NCBI GenBank assembly: GCA_934691925.1
Contig: CAKUTI010000023.1
Coordinates: 1-33,961 of the forward strand
Length of the DNA: 33,961 nt
Direction of reading: 5' to 3'
DNA from: an uncultured Treponema sp.
GTDB lineage: Bacteria; Spirochaetota; Spirochaetia; Treponematales; Treponemataceae
How positions within the stretch are numbered: the stretch's first letter is position 1; each line of letters begins with the position of its first letter. The position numbers and the translations under genes are program-made. Of this stretch, positions 8,449-16,767 are shown piece after piece. The notes below the pieces were generated by a model. The model did no database searches. It was not told the DNA's origin and worked only from the letters and a program-made list of their open reading frames with translations.

Positions 8449-10017
8449 ATGAAGAAACGACTCTTCTTTGTCTTTTTGGCTTTCGTGGTTTTCAATTTCA
8501 GCATTTTTTCCAAGAATTTTCAGATTCTTGAGGTGAATTATGAACTTGAAAGCACAAAAGAGCAGGCTCTCCGCCACAAAATTTTAATAGACACATCGCG
8601 TGTTTTTGAGTCTGAAGAGGAGCTTTCAAAATACAAAGAATCGCTTCTTCAAAAATTTGAGAACACGCGCGCTTTCGACAAAATTGAAATCACATTTTCA
8701 CAAAAATTCGAATCAGAAGAAAAAGAATACGAAAATGAGCCGGTTTTTCTTGTCTGCAATATAAATGCGGCTGACTCAAAACATCTTTTGGTCGTTCCCT
8801 ACCCGAAATACGACTCAAATTCCGGCTTGGCAATAAAGCTCAAAGCAAAGGACACAAATTTTCTCGGCAATCTTGAAGAGCTTAATTTCGACTTCAGCGC
8901 AGGAAAAAAGGATTCGGAGCTTTCAGGCGAAAATGACTTTTATCTTGGCGCAAGCCTTGATTTTACGATTCCATTTTATTCAGGTCCTTTCAATGTTTTT
9001 TGGCTGAACAATTATTCTTTTGAATACAATTTTGCAGATTCGCGTCCGCAGTTTGAGGCAGAATCAGGGCTTAAAATCGAGCTTCCTTTTAAGCGATTCT
9101 CGCTCGTTTTTGACATCAGCCAAGGCATTTACCGTGATTTTGAATACACAGAATTTGAAGATGAGCTTTTCGGGAAAAAATATTCAAAATTTTCAGTTCC
9201 AGTAAAAATTTTTCAAAGCGAAAAATTCGGAGATTTGATTTTCCGGCCATTTACCGATTTCGACTTCAATTATGACAAAGACACAATCTGCAAAAGCAAC
9301 GATGATTTAAGCGGCGGCGTTCTCGCAGCTGGAAGCGAAGTCGAAATCGCAAAAATCGACTGGCGCGGAAATTTCAGAAACGGATATTCATTTATCTCAG
9401 GCGCAAAATACGGCTACAATTTTGAGTGCGACGACACACAGTATAAAATTTACTCAAAAATGCTTTTGTTCAAGGCTTTCAAGTACAACGCGGTTCAGAC
9501 GAGAGCCGATTTCAACTTTTCCGATAAATACAGAATCAAAATCGGGGAAAACTTGCGCGGAATTGCGGACGACCAATATTATAAAGGCACTTCAAAACGC
9601 GCGCTGAAAGTCCCATCCTTGCTTGCTGTAAATCTTGATTTTCCGTTCCACATAGTCACAACGGACTGGAGCGGCTGGATTAATGCGATTTTCGGAAAAG
9701 CATCTTGGCTGGCAGAGCATTTTCAATGGACAAAGACATTCGACTTCGAACTTCAGCTAGTTCCATTCGCCGATTTCGCAATTTCGGACAACGAAGCCAC
9801 AAACCGTTTTTTCTCTATGAAAGACGGCTGGTATTCGGCAGGATTTGAGATTCTCGTATTCCCTGAAAAATGGAAAAGCGTTGTTGTCAGAGCAAGCGCA
9901 GGATTTGACATCGGAAAACTTGTTATAAAAGAAAAATTTCCTGAAAAAATCGACTATTCGTGGCGCGAAAACGCTAAAAGCCACGAAATCTACATCGGAA
10001 TCGGGCTTTTATACTGA
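8449..10017 (+). CDS. Outer-membrane beta-barrel protein with POTRA-like N-terminus (BamA/TamA-like architecture)
   Basis: A 522-residue exported protein. Residues 1-21 form a signal peptide (KKR followed by a hydrophobic core, likely cleavage after IFSK or nearby). Residues 24-105 (FQILEVNYELES...TRAFDKIEITF) look like one POTRA-type module. From VPYPKYDSNSGLAIKLKAKDTNFLGNLEEL onward there are alternating amphipathic strands as in BamA/TamA/FhaC-type barrels, and the protein ends in the aromatic IGIGLLY expected of an outer-membrane C-terminal strand. The ATG directly follows the TAG of the sugar-transferase gene (no spacer), so the two are likely co-translated. This suggests a role linked to surface glycan or envelope assembly. 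It is too short and has too few POTRA modules to be the essential BamA. Function is inferred. Confidence 0.7.
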   Translation: MKKRLFFVFLAFVVFNFSIFSKNFQILEVNYELESTKEQALRHKILIDTSRVFESEEELSKYKESLLQKFENTRAFDKIEITFSQKFESEEKEYENEPVFLVCNINAADSKHLLVVPYPKYDSNSGLAIKLKAKDTNFLGNLEELNFDFSAGKKDSELSGENDFYLGASLDFTIPFYSGPFNVFWLNNYSFEYNFADSRPQFEAESGLKIELPFKRFSLVFDISQGIYRDFEYTEFEDELFGKKYSKFSVPVKIFQSEKFGDLIFRPFTDFDFNYDKDTICKSNDDLSGGVLAAGSEVEIAKIDWRGNFRNGYSFISGAKYGYNFECDDTQYKIYSKMLLFKAFKYNAVQTRADFNFSDKYRIKIGENLRGIADDQYYKGTSKRALKVPSLLAVNLDFPFHIVTTDWSGWINAIFGKASWLAEHFQWTKTFDFELQLVPFADFAISDNEATNRFFSMKDGWYSAGFEILVFPEKWKSVVVRASAGFDIGKLVIKEKFPEKIDYSWRENAKSHEIYIGIGLLY

Positions 10018-10030
10018 CTTTTTTTCTGTC

Positions 10031-11128
10031 CTATCGTGAAATTTTATTTGCGGCTGCTGCCCGGTAATATCCGTTCGGAATATTCATAGCCAAAATATTC
10101 AAAAGCTCATCCGCAAAAATCAAGTTTCCACGTTCAGATGACTTTCCGCCGAGCTCAATCAGAAAATCCCAAAAATTGCTTTCAATGCACCATTCCTCAA
10201 TATCGCTGAAAGACGATATTTTTTTCAGGAAATCAGCAAGCGTCGAAAATTCATAGGCTGGCTCGCGGTCTTTCACAGAATTGTAGATGTGGGTGAAGCC
10301 TTCAAGCGCGCCAAGCGCAGAGCAAAAAAGAGATGATTTTTTCTCGTTTCTTGACTCATAAATAGCAGAAATTTCATGCAATGCTTTCATCGTCAAAGGA
10401 GACTCGGCACGGAAAAGCGAGAAAAATCTGTCAACATTTGATTTTTTATTCGCATCTATGATTTTTACAACCGCGTTTTTCAAGACATTGTCGCTGAAAT
10501 TGGAATCTTTTGAAAGAATCAGCAAGAGCGTCTGCTCATAGGTTTCGCTGTCATTTTCAAGTTTTGCAAGCTCCGCCATCGAGTATAAAATCGTGAAAAC
10601 TTCATCCGGAATATCAAGAAAATCAGAATTTTTTCGTGCGTTCTCGTAAAAAGTGTAAGCCGACTTGTACTCGCCCTCAACCTGATAAATTCTTCCGATA
10701 AGATAATCAGCCTCGGGATAAACGCTTTTTTTCTCAATCCAGGATTTAAGATTGTAAATAGAATCGTTGAAACGTTCAGGTGAATACAAGTCAAGATATT
10801 TATTCACAATCTTTATTGACTCGCTCTGCTGCCGCTCGAGCAAAACCGGCATAACATTCTCAAACTGCTCGCCTGCTCTTCTGACTTCAAACGGAGAAAG
10901 AGAATTGTCAAGCGTAAAACTTTCCCACCGGCTTTCGCCCTGCCTGTTTTCCTTAGCTTTCAAGGCAAAAGTCATCGCTTCCGTGTAGTTTCCAGAATCA
11001 TACAAGACTTCGGCGTGCTGCAAAAGCCGCCAGGAATATTCAGAAGCGGCAGGCTTTTTTGGAGCAATTTGGGCAAAGCAGGCAGACGCAAAAAACAAAA
11101 TCAAAAATGGAAAAGCATTTTTTTTCAT
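10031..11128 (-). CDS. Exported TPR-like helical-repeat protein (possible lipoprotein)
   Basis: A 365-residue protein. The N-terminus KKNAFPFLILFFASACFAQ is a signal peptide; cleavage could be by signal peptidase I (after FA) or, under the relaxed spirochaete lipobox, at Cys (ASAC). The remainder is helical with TPR-like pairs, for example LLQHAEVLYDSGNYTEAMTF (about 35-54), YPEADYLIGRIYQVEGEYKS (about 137-156) and later segments. It is probably a periplasmic scaffold. Its ATG overlaps the ispG stop by 4 nt (ATGA), so it is translated from the ispG message. It converges on the outer-membrane protein gene with a 13-bp gap. I do not recognise a specific family. Confidence 0.65.
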   Translation of the reverse strand: MKKNAFPFLILFFASACFAQIAPKKPAASEYSWRLLQHAEVLYDSGNYTEAMTFALKAKENRQGESRWESFTLDNSLSPFEVRRAGEQFENVMPVLLERQQSESIKIVNKYLDLYSPERFNDSIYNLKSWIEKKSVYPEADYLIGRIYQVEGEYKSAYTFYENARKNSDFLDIPDEVFTILYSMAELAKLENDSETYEQTLLLILSKDSNFSDNVLKNAVVKIIDANKKSNVDRFFSLFRAESPLTMKALHEISAIYESRNEKKSSLFCSALGALEGFTHIYNSVKDREPAYEFSTLADFLKKISSFSDIEEWCIESNFWDFLIELGGKSSERGNLIFADELLNILAMNIPNGYYRAAAANKISR

Positions 11129-12228
11129 AATGACGACAATTCTTCCTCAAATACTTTATCGGCATCTTTTTCGTCTATCGTTCGAACAATTTCGCCTTTC
11201 TTGAAAATAATCGCTTTTCCGTTTGCGCCGGCAATTCCAATGTCAGCGTGTTTTCCCTCGCCAGGGCCGTTCACAATGCAGCCCATAACCGCAACCGTGA
11301 TGTCTTTTTTCATTGAAAGAAGGCGGTTCTGCCATCTGTCCATAAAACTGTGAACATCAAAGCCGATTCTTCCACAGCGTGGGCAGCTGACAAGATTCAC
11401 TCCGCCAGAACGTTTTCCACATTCTTTCAAGATTTCAAGTCCTGCGACAACCTCATTTTCAGGAGATGACGAAAGCGAGACACGGATTGTAGAGCCGATG
11501 CCTTCATTCAAGAGGTGGCTGAAAGCAAGCGTTGATTTTACGACTCCAGGAACAAGCGGTCCGGCCTCTGTAACGCCGATATGAAGCGGAACGTCGTACT
11601 TCGAGGCAAAATCCTCATTCGCGCCGATTGTCTCATGAACGGAACTTGCCTTCATGCTTACAGCAAAATTTGTAAAATTCAGCTCGTCAAAAACAGCACA
11701 TTCGCGTGCGGCAGTTTCGCTAAGAGCTTTGTCGCGGCTCATTTTTCCGTCTTCAACAAGTTTTCTCAAATCGTGCGGAAGAGAGCCTGAATTCACTCCA
11801 ATGCGGATTGCAACGCCTTTTTCACGGCACGCATTCACAACAGCCTCGACTCTGTCACGCGCGCCGATATTTCCCGGATTGATTCTAATCACAGAAACAG
11901 GACCTTCAAGGCATTTTAGCGCAAGCCTGTAATCAAAATGAATGTCGGCAACGAGAGGCATTGAAGTCGCCTTGCAGATTTCAATAAAGCTTTCCGCGCT
12001 TTCCATGTCTGGAACAGCAAAACGTATAATATCGCAGCCGAGCATTTTCAGCGATGCAATCTGATTCCTGATTTTTTCAAGGCGCGCATTGTCATTCTTC
12101 ACACCGACAATGCTTTCTTTCCACATCGTCTGAATCGTTACAGGATTGTCTCCGCCAAGCAAAATTTTATCAACATTATCAAAACCGCCGAGAGAAATAA
12201 CTCTAGCTTTCTTAAATCTTTGACTCAT
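11125..12228 (-). CDS. ispG: 4-hydroxy-3-methylbut-2-enyl-diphosphate synthase IspG (GcpE)
   Basis: A 367-residue, full-length bacterial IspG. The TIM-barrel half starts with the conserved block around GGDNPVTIQTMWK and includes DIIRFAVPD, ADIHFDYRLAL, RINPGNIG and IRIGVNSGSL. The C-terminal [4Fe-4S] domain carries CPRCGRIGFDVHS, then GCIVNGPGEGKHADIGIAG, which together supply the three Cys and one Glu cluster ligands. The enzyme converts MEcPP to HMBPP in the non-mevalonate isoprenoid pathway, so it also feeds undecaprenyl phosphate for the glycan genes. The start has no SD; a perfect TATAAT lies 6 nt upstream of the ATG, predicting a leaderless message. A TPR-protein gene overlaps its end. 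Confidence 0.96.
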   Translation of the reverse strand: MSQRFKKARVISLGGFDNVDKILLGGDNPVTIQTMWKESIVGVKNDNARLEKIRNQIASLKMLGCDIIRFAVPDMESAESFIEICKATSMPLVADIHFDYRLALKCLEGPVSVIRINPGNIGARDRVEAVVNACREKGVAIRIGVNSGSLPHDLRKLVEDGKMSRDKALSETAARECAVFDELNFTNFAVSMKASSVHETIGANEDFASKYDVPLHIGVTEAGPLVPGVVKSTLAFSHLLNEGIGSTIRVSLSSSPENEVVAGLEILKECGKRSGGVNLVSCPRCGRIGFDVHSFMDRWQNRLLSMKKDITVAVMGCIVNGPGEGKHADIGIAGANGKAIIFKKGEIVRTIDEKDADKVFEEELSSL

Positions 12229-12234
12229 GTTTTT

Positions 12235-12240
12235 ATTATA
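12235..12240 (-). promoter_or_regulatory. -10 box of the ispG promoter, 6 nt from the ATG
   Basis: On the minus strand TATAAT (12240-12235) is followed by six bases and then the ispG ATG (12228). The -35 position is only a T-run, so recognition may rely on the -10 box or an activator. No Shine-Dalgarno exists between box and ATG, which fits a leaderless transcript. Confidence 0.5.
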
Positions 12241-12303
12241 TCAATCATCAAGATAAAAAAAAAGACAGCATAAAACACACAGACTAATATTGTTTTGCGA
12301 GAC

Positions 12304-12330
12304 AAAAAAATGCCTCCACGAATGGAGGCA
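12304..12330 (-). terminator. Rho-independent terminator of the V-ATPase operon
   Basis: The hairpin TGCCTCCA/TGGAGGCA (12311-12330, 8-bp stem, 4-nt loop) is followed on the minus strand by seven U (12310-12304). It lies 41 bp past the atpK stop. The plus-strand side lacks a T-run, so it acts for the minus strand only. Confidence 0.88.
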
Positions 12331-12371
12331 AAAATCGGATAAAATCTAAAAAATGAGATTCTCTGTCTTGA

Positions 12372-12803
12372 CTAGCACTGAATCATTCCGAAAACCATCG
12401 CGAACAAAGCAACAGTTTCGCAAAGACCTACAACCATGATGTAGTTTGAAAATCCTTTTCCAGTCTCGCCAAGAGCGTCAGAACCAGCCGCACCGGCTTT
12501 TCCCTGAGCAATAGCAGAGAACATCATTCCAAGACCGCAGGCAATTCCCAATCCCAAGAAGAAAAGCGGATTCTCATTGATTTTTGAAGAACCAGCCATC
12601 TGCTGCATCAAGAGGAAACCGTAAATTGTCTGTGTCAAAGGAGCACCGGCAAATACTGTCAAGATAAACGGAGCCGGCTTGTTAGCCATAAAGCAGCGTT
12701 TCCAAGCTCCGATTGCTCCCTGTCCGGCAATTCCGATTCCAATAGCAGAACCAATAGCGGCAATACCCATAACAAGACCAGCACCAATCATTCCCCAATT
12801 CAT
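12372..12803 (-). CDS. atpK: V-type ATP synthase subunit K (c-ring proteolipid, duplicated hairpin)
   Basis: A 143-residue, four-helix 16-kDa-type proteolipid forming the membrane rotor ring. Helices lie at about residues 4-31, 46-67, 79-106 and 118-140, each hairpin rich in Gly/Ala. Only the second hairpin keeps the ion-carrying carboxylate (Glu129 in GLCETVALF); the first has Thr57-Gln58 at the matching place. With Gln100 this gives a T-Q/Q/E set like the Na+ ligands of Enterococcus hirae NtpK (T64, Q65, Q110, E139), including the same 29-residue gap from the second Gln to Glu. Na+ coupling is therefore plausible. A strong SD (AAAGGAGAT) precedes the ATG. It is the last gene of the operon, before the terminator. 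Confidence 0.94.
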   Translation of the reverse strand: MNWGMIGAGLVMGIAAIGSAIGIGIAGQGAIGAWKRCFMANKPAPFILTVFAGAPLTQTIYGFLLMQQMAGSSKINENPLFFLGLGIACGLGMMFSAIAQGKAGAAGSDALGETGKGFSNYIMVVGLCETVALFAMVFGMIQC

Positions 12804-12848
12804 AATTATCTCCTTTAGATAAAATTTCTAATTTATTTGCAATACAAG

Positions 12849-14789
12849 CTACTTTTCACTGAAAGGCTTGTACTTGAAACCAGACCAGGACATTCCCAAG
12901 TGGTTTGAGAACTCCAGCGTGTTCAATCGAACACCGTGAACTATTACAGAAAGCAGATTCAAAATCATATTCAGTCCGTGACCGAACACAAGAAGAATCA
13001 CAAGAACAAGAAACATAACAGCGTGTCCGACCATAGGACCTGCCATTGTGTTTACAGTTCCGCTGATTGCAGCGCCGGCAAGACCGACTGCCCACAATCT
13101 GATGTAGGAAACAATGTCCGAGAACACGTTCACAACACCAAGAAGAACCGAAATTATGTTCTTGACGCTTTCCAAAATCGATTTTCCGATGCTCCCCTCG
13201 TAGTTTGCGAAAACAAAGCTCAAGGCAAAGCCGATTCCAACAAGCGCGATTGAAATTGTTCCCCACGGAAGCCCATAAACATCTCCTCCAATCATCGGGA
13301 AGAGAGTGCTGTTCACAACCATAGACAAAACAACCCAGTACATTCCAATCAGCTCAATAAATGAGCCGAATTCCGCAATGCACTTCAAGGATTTTTCTTT
13401 CGCATATCTTGCAATTCCCTTCAAATGCGCAACGCAAAGCTGAATCAGCGCAAGCGTAAAGCAGAAAATTTGAAGATTGTTTGCAGAAGACAGAGTTCCT
13501 ATCGAAACGTCTCCGTCGCTCATCCAGAACGGAATCCACTGAACATCGGAATATGCGTTTGAAAGAGGCGGAACTGAAATCGCTTTTAGCCATGACGGCA
13601 AAGATTCCATTCCAAGTCCGAACCAAGTGCAAGTTACCGCGCCCCAAACCATCGTTGCCAAGCCCAAAAGCAAGACAAGCTTCATCATAGGAGGAACTTT
13701 CTGCTTTTTTGACACGCTTTTTCCGATGAAAGCAAGTGAAACAAGTGTGACCAGCGCTCCGTAGCCGCCGTCTCCAAAAATCATTCCGAAGAAGATTGTA
13801 AAGAAGAACAAGAACCAGCCTGAAATATCATATTCGTGATAGCCAGGAACAGTTCCCAAGAAGTCTGTGAGCGGATAAATCAAGCTTACAAAGCGATTGT
13901 TCTTGAGCTTTGTCGGAACATTGTCATCTTCGCTCGGGTCAGCTGCCGCATAAGCCCATTTCTGCTCTTTTGCGCCGTCTTCAAAAGCCTTCATTGAATC
14001 AACAGGAACATAGCCTGTAATCCATGAAAGTTTTTCTTCCGTTCCCATTCCAGAGTAAAGATTCTCGAACTCAATATCCTTTGCAATCTCGGAAATTGAA
14101 GATTTCATTGAATCCTTGTACTGCAAAAGAGATCTCAGTTCAGAGCCAATCTCGTCAATTCTGATTTTTGAATCTTCAATCTCTTTTTTAAGCGCAGATG
14201 TTGAAACTCTTGGAAGCACAACCTGATATGCTTCAGGTGGAATATCCTCAGGTCTTTCATTTGCCGCAAGAGAAGTTTTTGAAACAAGCAAAAATCTCTT
14301 ATGCGCCTTGTCAGGAGAAGAATTCGCAACAAGGACAGTCTCAGCCTTTTCGCCGATTAAAGCGTATTTGTCAGACGGAATTTCATACATCGTAAGATAA
14401 ATTCCTTTTTCCGCTAAATCTGAAAAATCTTTTGGATCAACGCTGCCCCATTTTGAAAGACGCTCAAGCTCCACGCTGTTGTTAGTGATTCTGTCAAGGC
14501 AAGATTTTTTCTCGTCAGACAAAGCGAGAACTTTTTCAGCAACCTGATAAGAAGCGTCTTTTCCAATCAGACTCTGGCTTTGAGTTTCCTTTTTCCCAAG
14601 TTTTATCTCAGAAAGGATTCCTAAAGCCTTGTTGATTTTAGAATCATGCTCCTTGCAGGCAGAAAGCTCGTCGCTCGCCCCCTGAACTTCCTCAACGTGA
14701 AGAACGCCCATTTTTCTCAGTTTTCTCAATGCTTCCCGACGCTCTTTTTCAAGAACAACTAAGGAAACTTTTTTCATAGGAACTATCAT
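12849..14789 (-). CDS. atpI: V-type ATP synthase subunit I (a-subunit, membrane stator)
   Basis: A 646-residue a/I subunit. The N-terminal cytoplasmic half (about residues 1-310) starts IVPMKKVSLVVLEKERREAL and contains coiled-coil stretches that bind the peripheral stalk. The C-terminal half has about seven to eight membrane helices starting near YDISGWFLFFFTIFFGMIFGDGGYG. The late helix DIVSYIRLWAVGLAGAAISGTVN contains the essential Arg that faces the c-ring carboxylate. The ATG overlaps the atpD stop (ATGA), with SD GAGGAGG just upstream. The gene is followed after 45 bp by atpK. Confidence 0.94.
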   Translation of the reverse strand: MIVPMKKVSLVVLEKERREALRKLRKMGVLHVEEVQGASDELSACKEHDSKINKALGILSEIKLGKKETQSQSLIGKDASYQVAEKVLALSDEKKSCLDRITNNSVELERLSKWGSVDPKDFSDLAEKGIYLTMYEIPSDKYALIGEKAETVLVANSSPDKAHKRFLLVSKTSLAANERPEDIPPEAYQVVLPRVSTSALKKEIEDSKIRIDEIGSELRSLLQYKDSMKSSISEIAKDIEFENLYSGMGTEEKLSWITGYVPVDSMKAFEDGAKEQKWAYAAADPSEDDNVPTKLKNNRFVSLIYPLTDFLGTVPGYHEYDISGWFLFFFTIFFGMIFGDGGYGALVTLVSLAFIGKSVSKKQKVPPMMKLVLLLGLATMVWGAVTCTWFGLGMESLPSWLKAISVPPLSNAYSDVQWIPFWMSDGDVSIGTLSSANNLQIFCFTLALIQLCVAHLKGIARYAKEKSLKCIAEFGSFIELIGMYWVVLSMVVNSTLFPMIGGDVYGLPWGTISIALVGIGFALSFVFANYEGSIGKSILESVKNIISVLLGVVNVFSDIVSYIRLWAVGLAGAAISGTVNTMAGPMVGHAVMFLVLVILLVFGHGLNMILNLLSVIVHGVRLNTLEFSNHLGMSWSGFKYKPFSEK

Positions 14790-15433
14790 GAAGCAGCCTC
14801 CTCATCTGAAGCATTGCCGGCGGCATTTGCAGCCTTGTTACGCTCATCAATCTTCTTTTTTGAGATTTTTGAACGCACGACTGCGCTGACTTGCTGGTCG
14901 CCAAGATAAACTGAAATTTTTTTGATATTGGCTTTCGCCTCTGGTATTTTTATTTTTTCAAAAAGGTTCACACGCTGGCTTGTTGTGCGAAGCTCCTGAG
15001 AAAGCAGTCTGACCTGCTCATCAAGAACGCTCGCCTCCAAGTCAAGAGAGAGAGCCTTTTCCATTCTGTCGGCAGCCATGTCAACCCAAAGCGGAGTCTC
15101 GTACAAGTCATAGTCTCCGCGGGAAAAATCAGCACCTTCGTAAATCGGAATCGTAACACCGGCAATATTGCCTTTGCCTTTTTTTATGTTTCGGACAGTC
15201 ACCATTCCGCTTTTAAAGGCTTCTTCCTCGCCAAAAACGCCAATCCAGACCTTGAATTCTTTTTCAAGCTCCACTCGCGCATTTCTGACTTCTTTAGCCT
15301 TTTCCTCGATGGTTCTGATTTCAGATTGAAGCTGCTGTTTTTTGAGCGTAAGCGTCGGAAGATAACGCTGATACATTTTCAGCGCGTCTTTTTGGACTTT
15401 CTGCTCATTTTTTGTCAGCTTAATTTTTGCCAT
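14786..15433 (-). CDS. atpD: V-type ATP synthase subunit D (central rotor shaft)
   Basis: A 215-residue subunit, the usual D length. The N-terminal helix starts AKIKLTKNEQKVQKDALKMYQRYLPTLTLKKQQLQ, long and coiled-coil prone, and a matching C-terminal helix (about 140-205) forms the antiparallel shaft that turns inside the A3B3 hexamer. The tail is rich in Lys then Ala/Glu. SD GAGGAA lies 5 nt before the ATG. It sits 19 bp after atpB and overlaps atpI by 4 nt. Confidence 0.92.
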   Translation of the reverse strand: MAKIKLTKNEQKVQKDALKMYQRYLPTLTLKKQQLQSEIRTIEEKAKEVRNARVELEKEFKVWIGVFGEEEAFKSGMVTVRNIKKGKGNIAGVTIPIYEGADFSRGDYDLYETPLWVDMAADRMEKALSLDLEASVLDEQVRLLSQELRTTSQRVNLFEKIKIPEAKANIKKISVYLGDQQVSAVVRSKISKKKIDERNKAANAAGNASDEEAAS

Positions 15434-15452
15434 TCATCTTCCTCACAAAAAA

Positions 15453-16748
15453 TTATTTGTTCGGCCAGAATTCTGCAATCAATTCAGACTTAATTCCAGT
15501 TTCATCCTTGTCAAAACATTCTGCAAGAATCTTCCAGCCCAAATCAAGAGCCTCTTCTAGAGAAATGTTCACAGACAAGTCCATCATCTTCTTTTCAAAA
15601 AGGCCACCGTATTTAAGGAGCTTCTCATCCCACTTTGACATCATGAATCCCATCGATTTTTTCTCGAGAGTATCTTTATAAGAAGAATACAAGCGAATCA
15701 TGGCATCCATCAAAGCGCGGTGGTCTTTTCTTGTCTTGCCGTTTACGTTCTGCTTCAAGCGAGAAAGCGAACCGAAAGGCTCAATTCTTCCGCCCTTAAG
15801 ATAATACTGGCCTTCTGTGATGTATCCAGTGTTGTCCGGAACCGGATGAGTTACATCGTCGCCAGGCATTGTTGTTACGGCAAGAATTGTTACAGAGCCG
15901 CTTCCTTTAAAGTCAACAGCTTTTTCATAGCGCGCGGCAAGCTGAGAGTACAAGTCTCCAGGATAACCGCGGTTAGAAGGAACCTGCTCCTGAGTGATTG
16001 CGATTTCCTTCATTGCGTCAGCATAAGAAGTCATATCAGTCAAGAGAACCAATACATCCTTGTTCTGCAAGGCGAACTGCTCGGCAACTGCAAGCGACAT
16101 ATCAGGAATTTTGATACATTCTACAGTCGGGTCTGCCGCAGTATGGATAAACATTACTGTTTTTGAGAGTGAACCGCCCTCTTCCAAAGTCTTCTTGAAA
16201 TAAAGGAAGTCATCGTATTTAAGTCCCATTCCGCCAAGAACGATTACATCTGCCTCCGCCTGCATAGCAATGCGCGCAAGAAGCTGGTTGTAAGGCTCGC
16301 CCGAAATAGAGAAAATCGGAAGCTTCTGCGAAACAACGAGAGTGTTGAACATATCAATCATCGGAATGTTCGTTCTCATCATTCGGTCAGCAAGAATACG
16401 CTTTGAAGGATTTACAGAAGGTCCTCCAATTTCAGTCATATTCTCAGTAAGAGAAGGTCCCTTGTCGCGCGGGTCTCCGGAACCGTTGAAAATACGTCCG
16501 AGCAAGTCATCGCCAAAAGAAACTCGCATATCGTGCCCGAGAAAGCGAACCTGATCTCCAGTTGAAACACCGCGTCCGCCGGCAAAAACCTGAAGCGATA
16601 CGGTGTCGCCATCAATCTTGTTCACTTCGGCAAGCGATTTTCCGAATCTCGTAGTGATTTCCGCAAGCTCGTTGTATTTTACGCCCTCAGCCTTTACAGT
16701 AATTACGGAACCTGTGATTGAATCAATTTTATTGTAAACTTTGTTCAT
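15453..16748 (-). CDS. atpB: V-type ATP synthase subunit B (non-catalytic nucleotide-binding subunit)
   Basis: A 431-residue B subunit. The beta-barrel N-domain ([20 protein letters not shown]) is followed by the RecA-like core. The P-loop position reads [17 protein letters not shown], lacking the GxxxxGK of catalytic subunits, as expected for [19 protein letters not shown] and [15 protein letters not shown] are the conserved B signatures; the Arg in the latter region helps form the active site at the A/B interface. It lies 19 bp after atpA. SD AAGGA is present but about 12 nt from the ATG. Confidence 0.96.
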   Translation of the reverse strand: MNKVYNKIDSITGSVITVKAEGVKYNELAEITTRFGKSLAEVNKIDGDTVSLQVFAGGRGVSTGDQVRFLGHDMRVSFGDDLLGRIFNGSGDPRDKGPSLTENMTEIGGPSVNPSKRILADRMMRTNIPMIDMFNTLVVSQKLPIFSISGEPYNQLLARIAMQAEADVIVLGGMGLKYDDFLYFKKTLEEGGSLSKTVMFIHTAADPTVECIKIPDMSLAVAEQFALQNKDVLVLLTDMTSYADAMKEIAITQEQVPSNRGYPGDLYSQLAARYEKAVDFKGSGSVTILAVTTMPGDDVTHPVPDNTGYITEGQYYLKGGRIEPFGSLSRLKQNVNGKTRKDHRALMDAMIRLYSSYKDTLEKKSMGFMMSKWDEKLLKYGGLFEKKMMDLSVNISLEEALDLGWKILAECFDKDETGIKSELIAEFWPNK

Positions 16749-16767
16749 TTCGATTTACCGTCCTTAC

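Noticed and set aside
15720..16166. 148-codon frame antisense to atpB
   Set aside because: atpB is certain on the other strand; the frame shows only shadow coding and no start signals.
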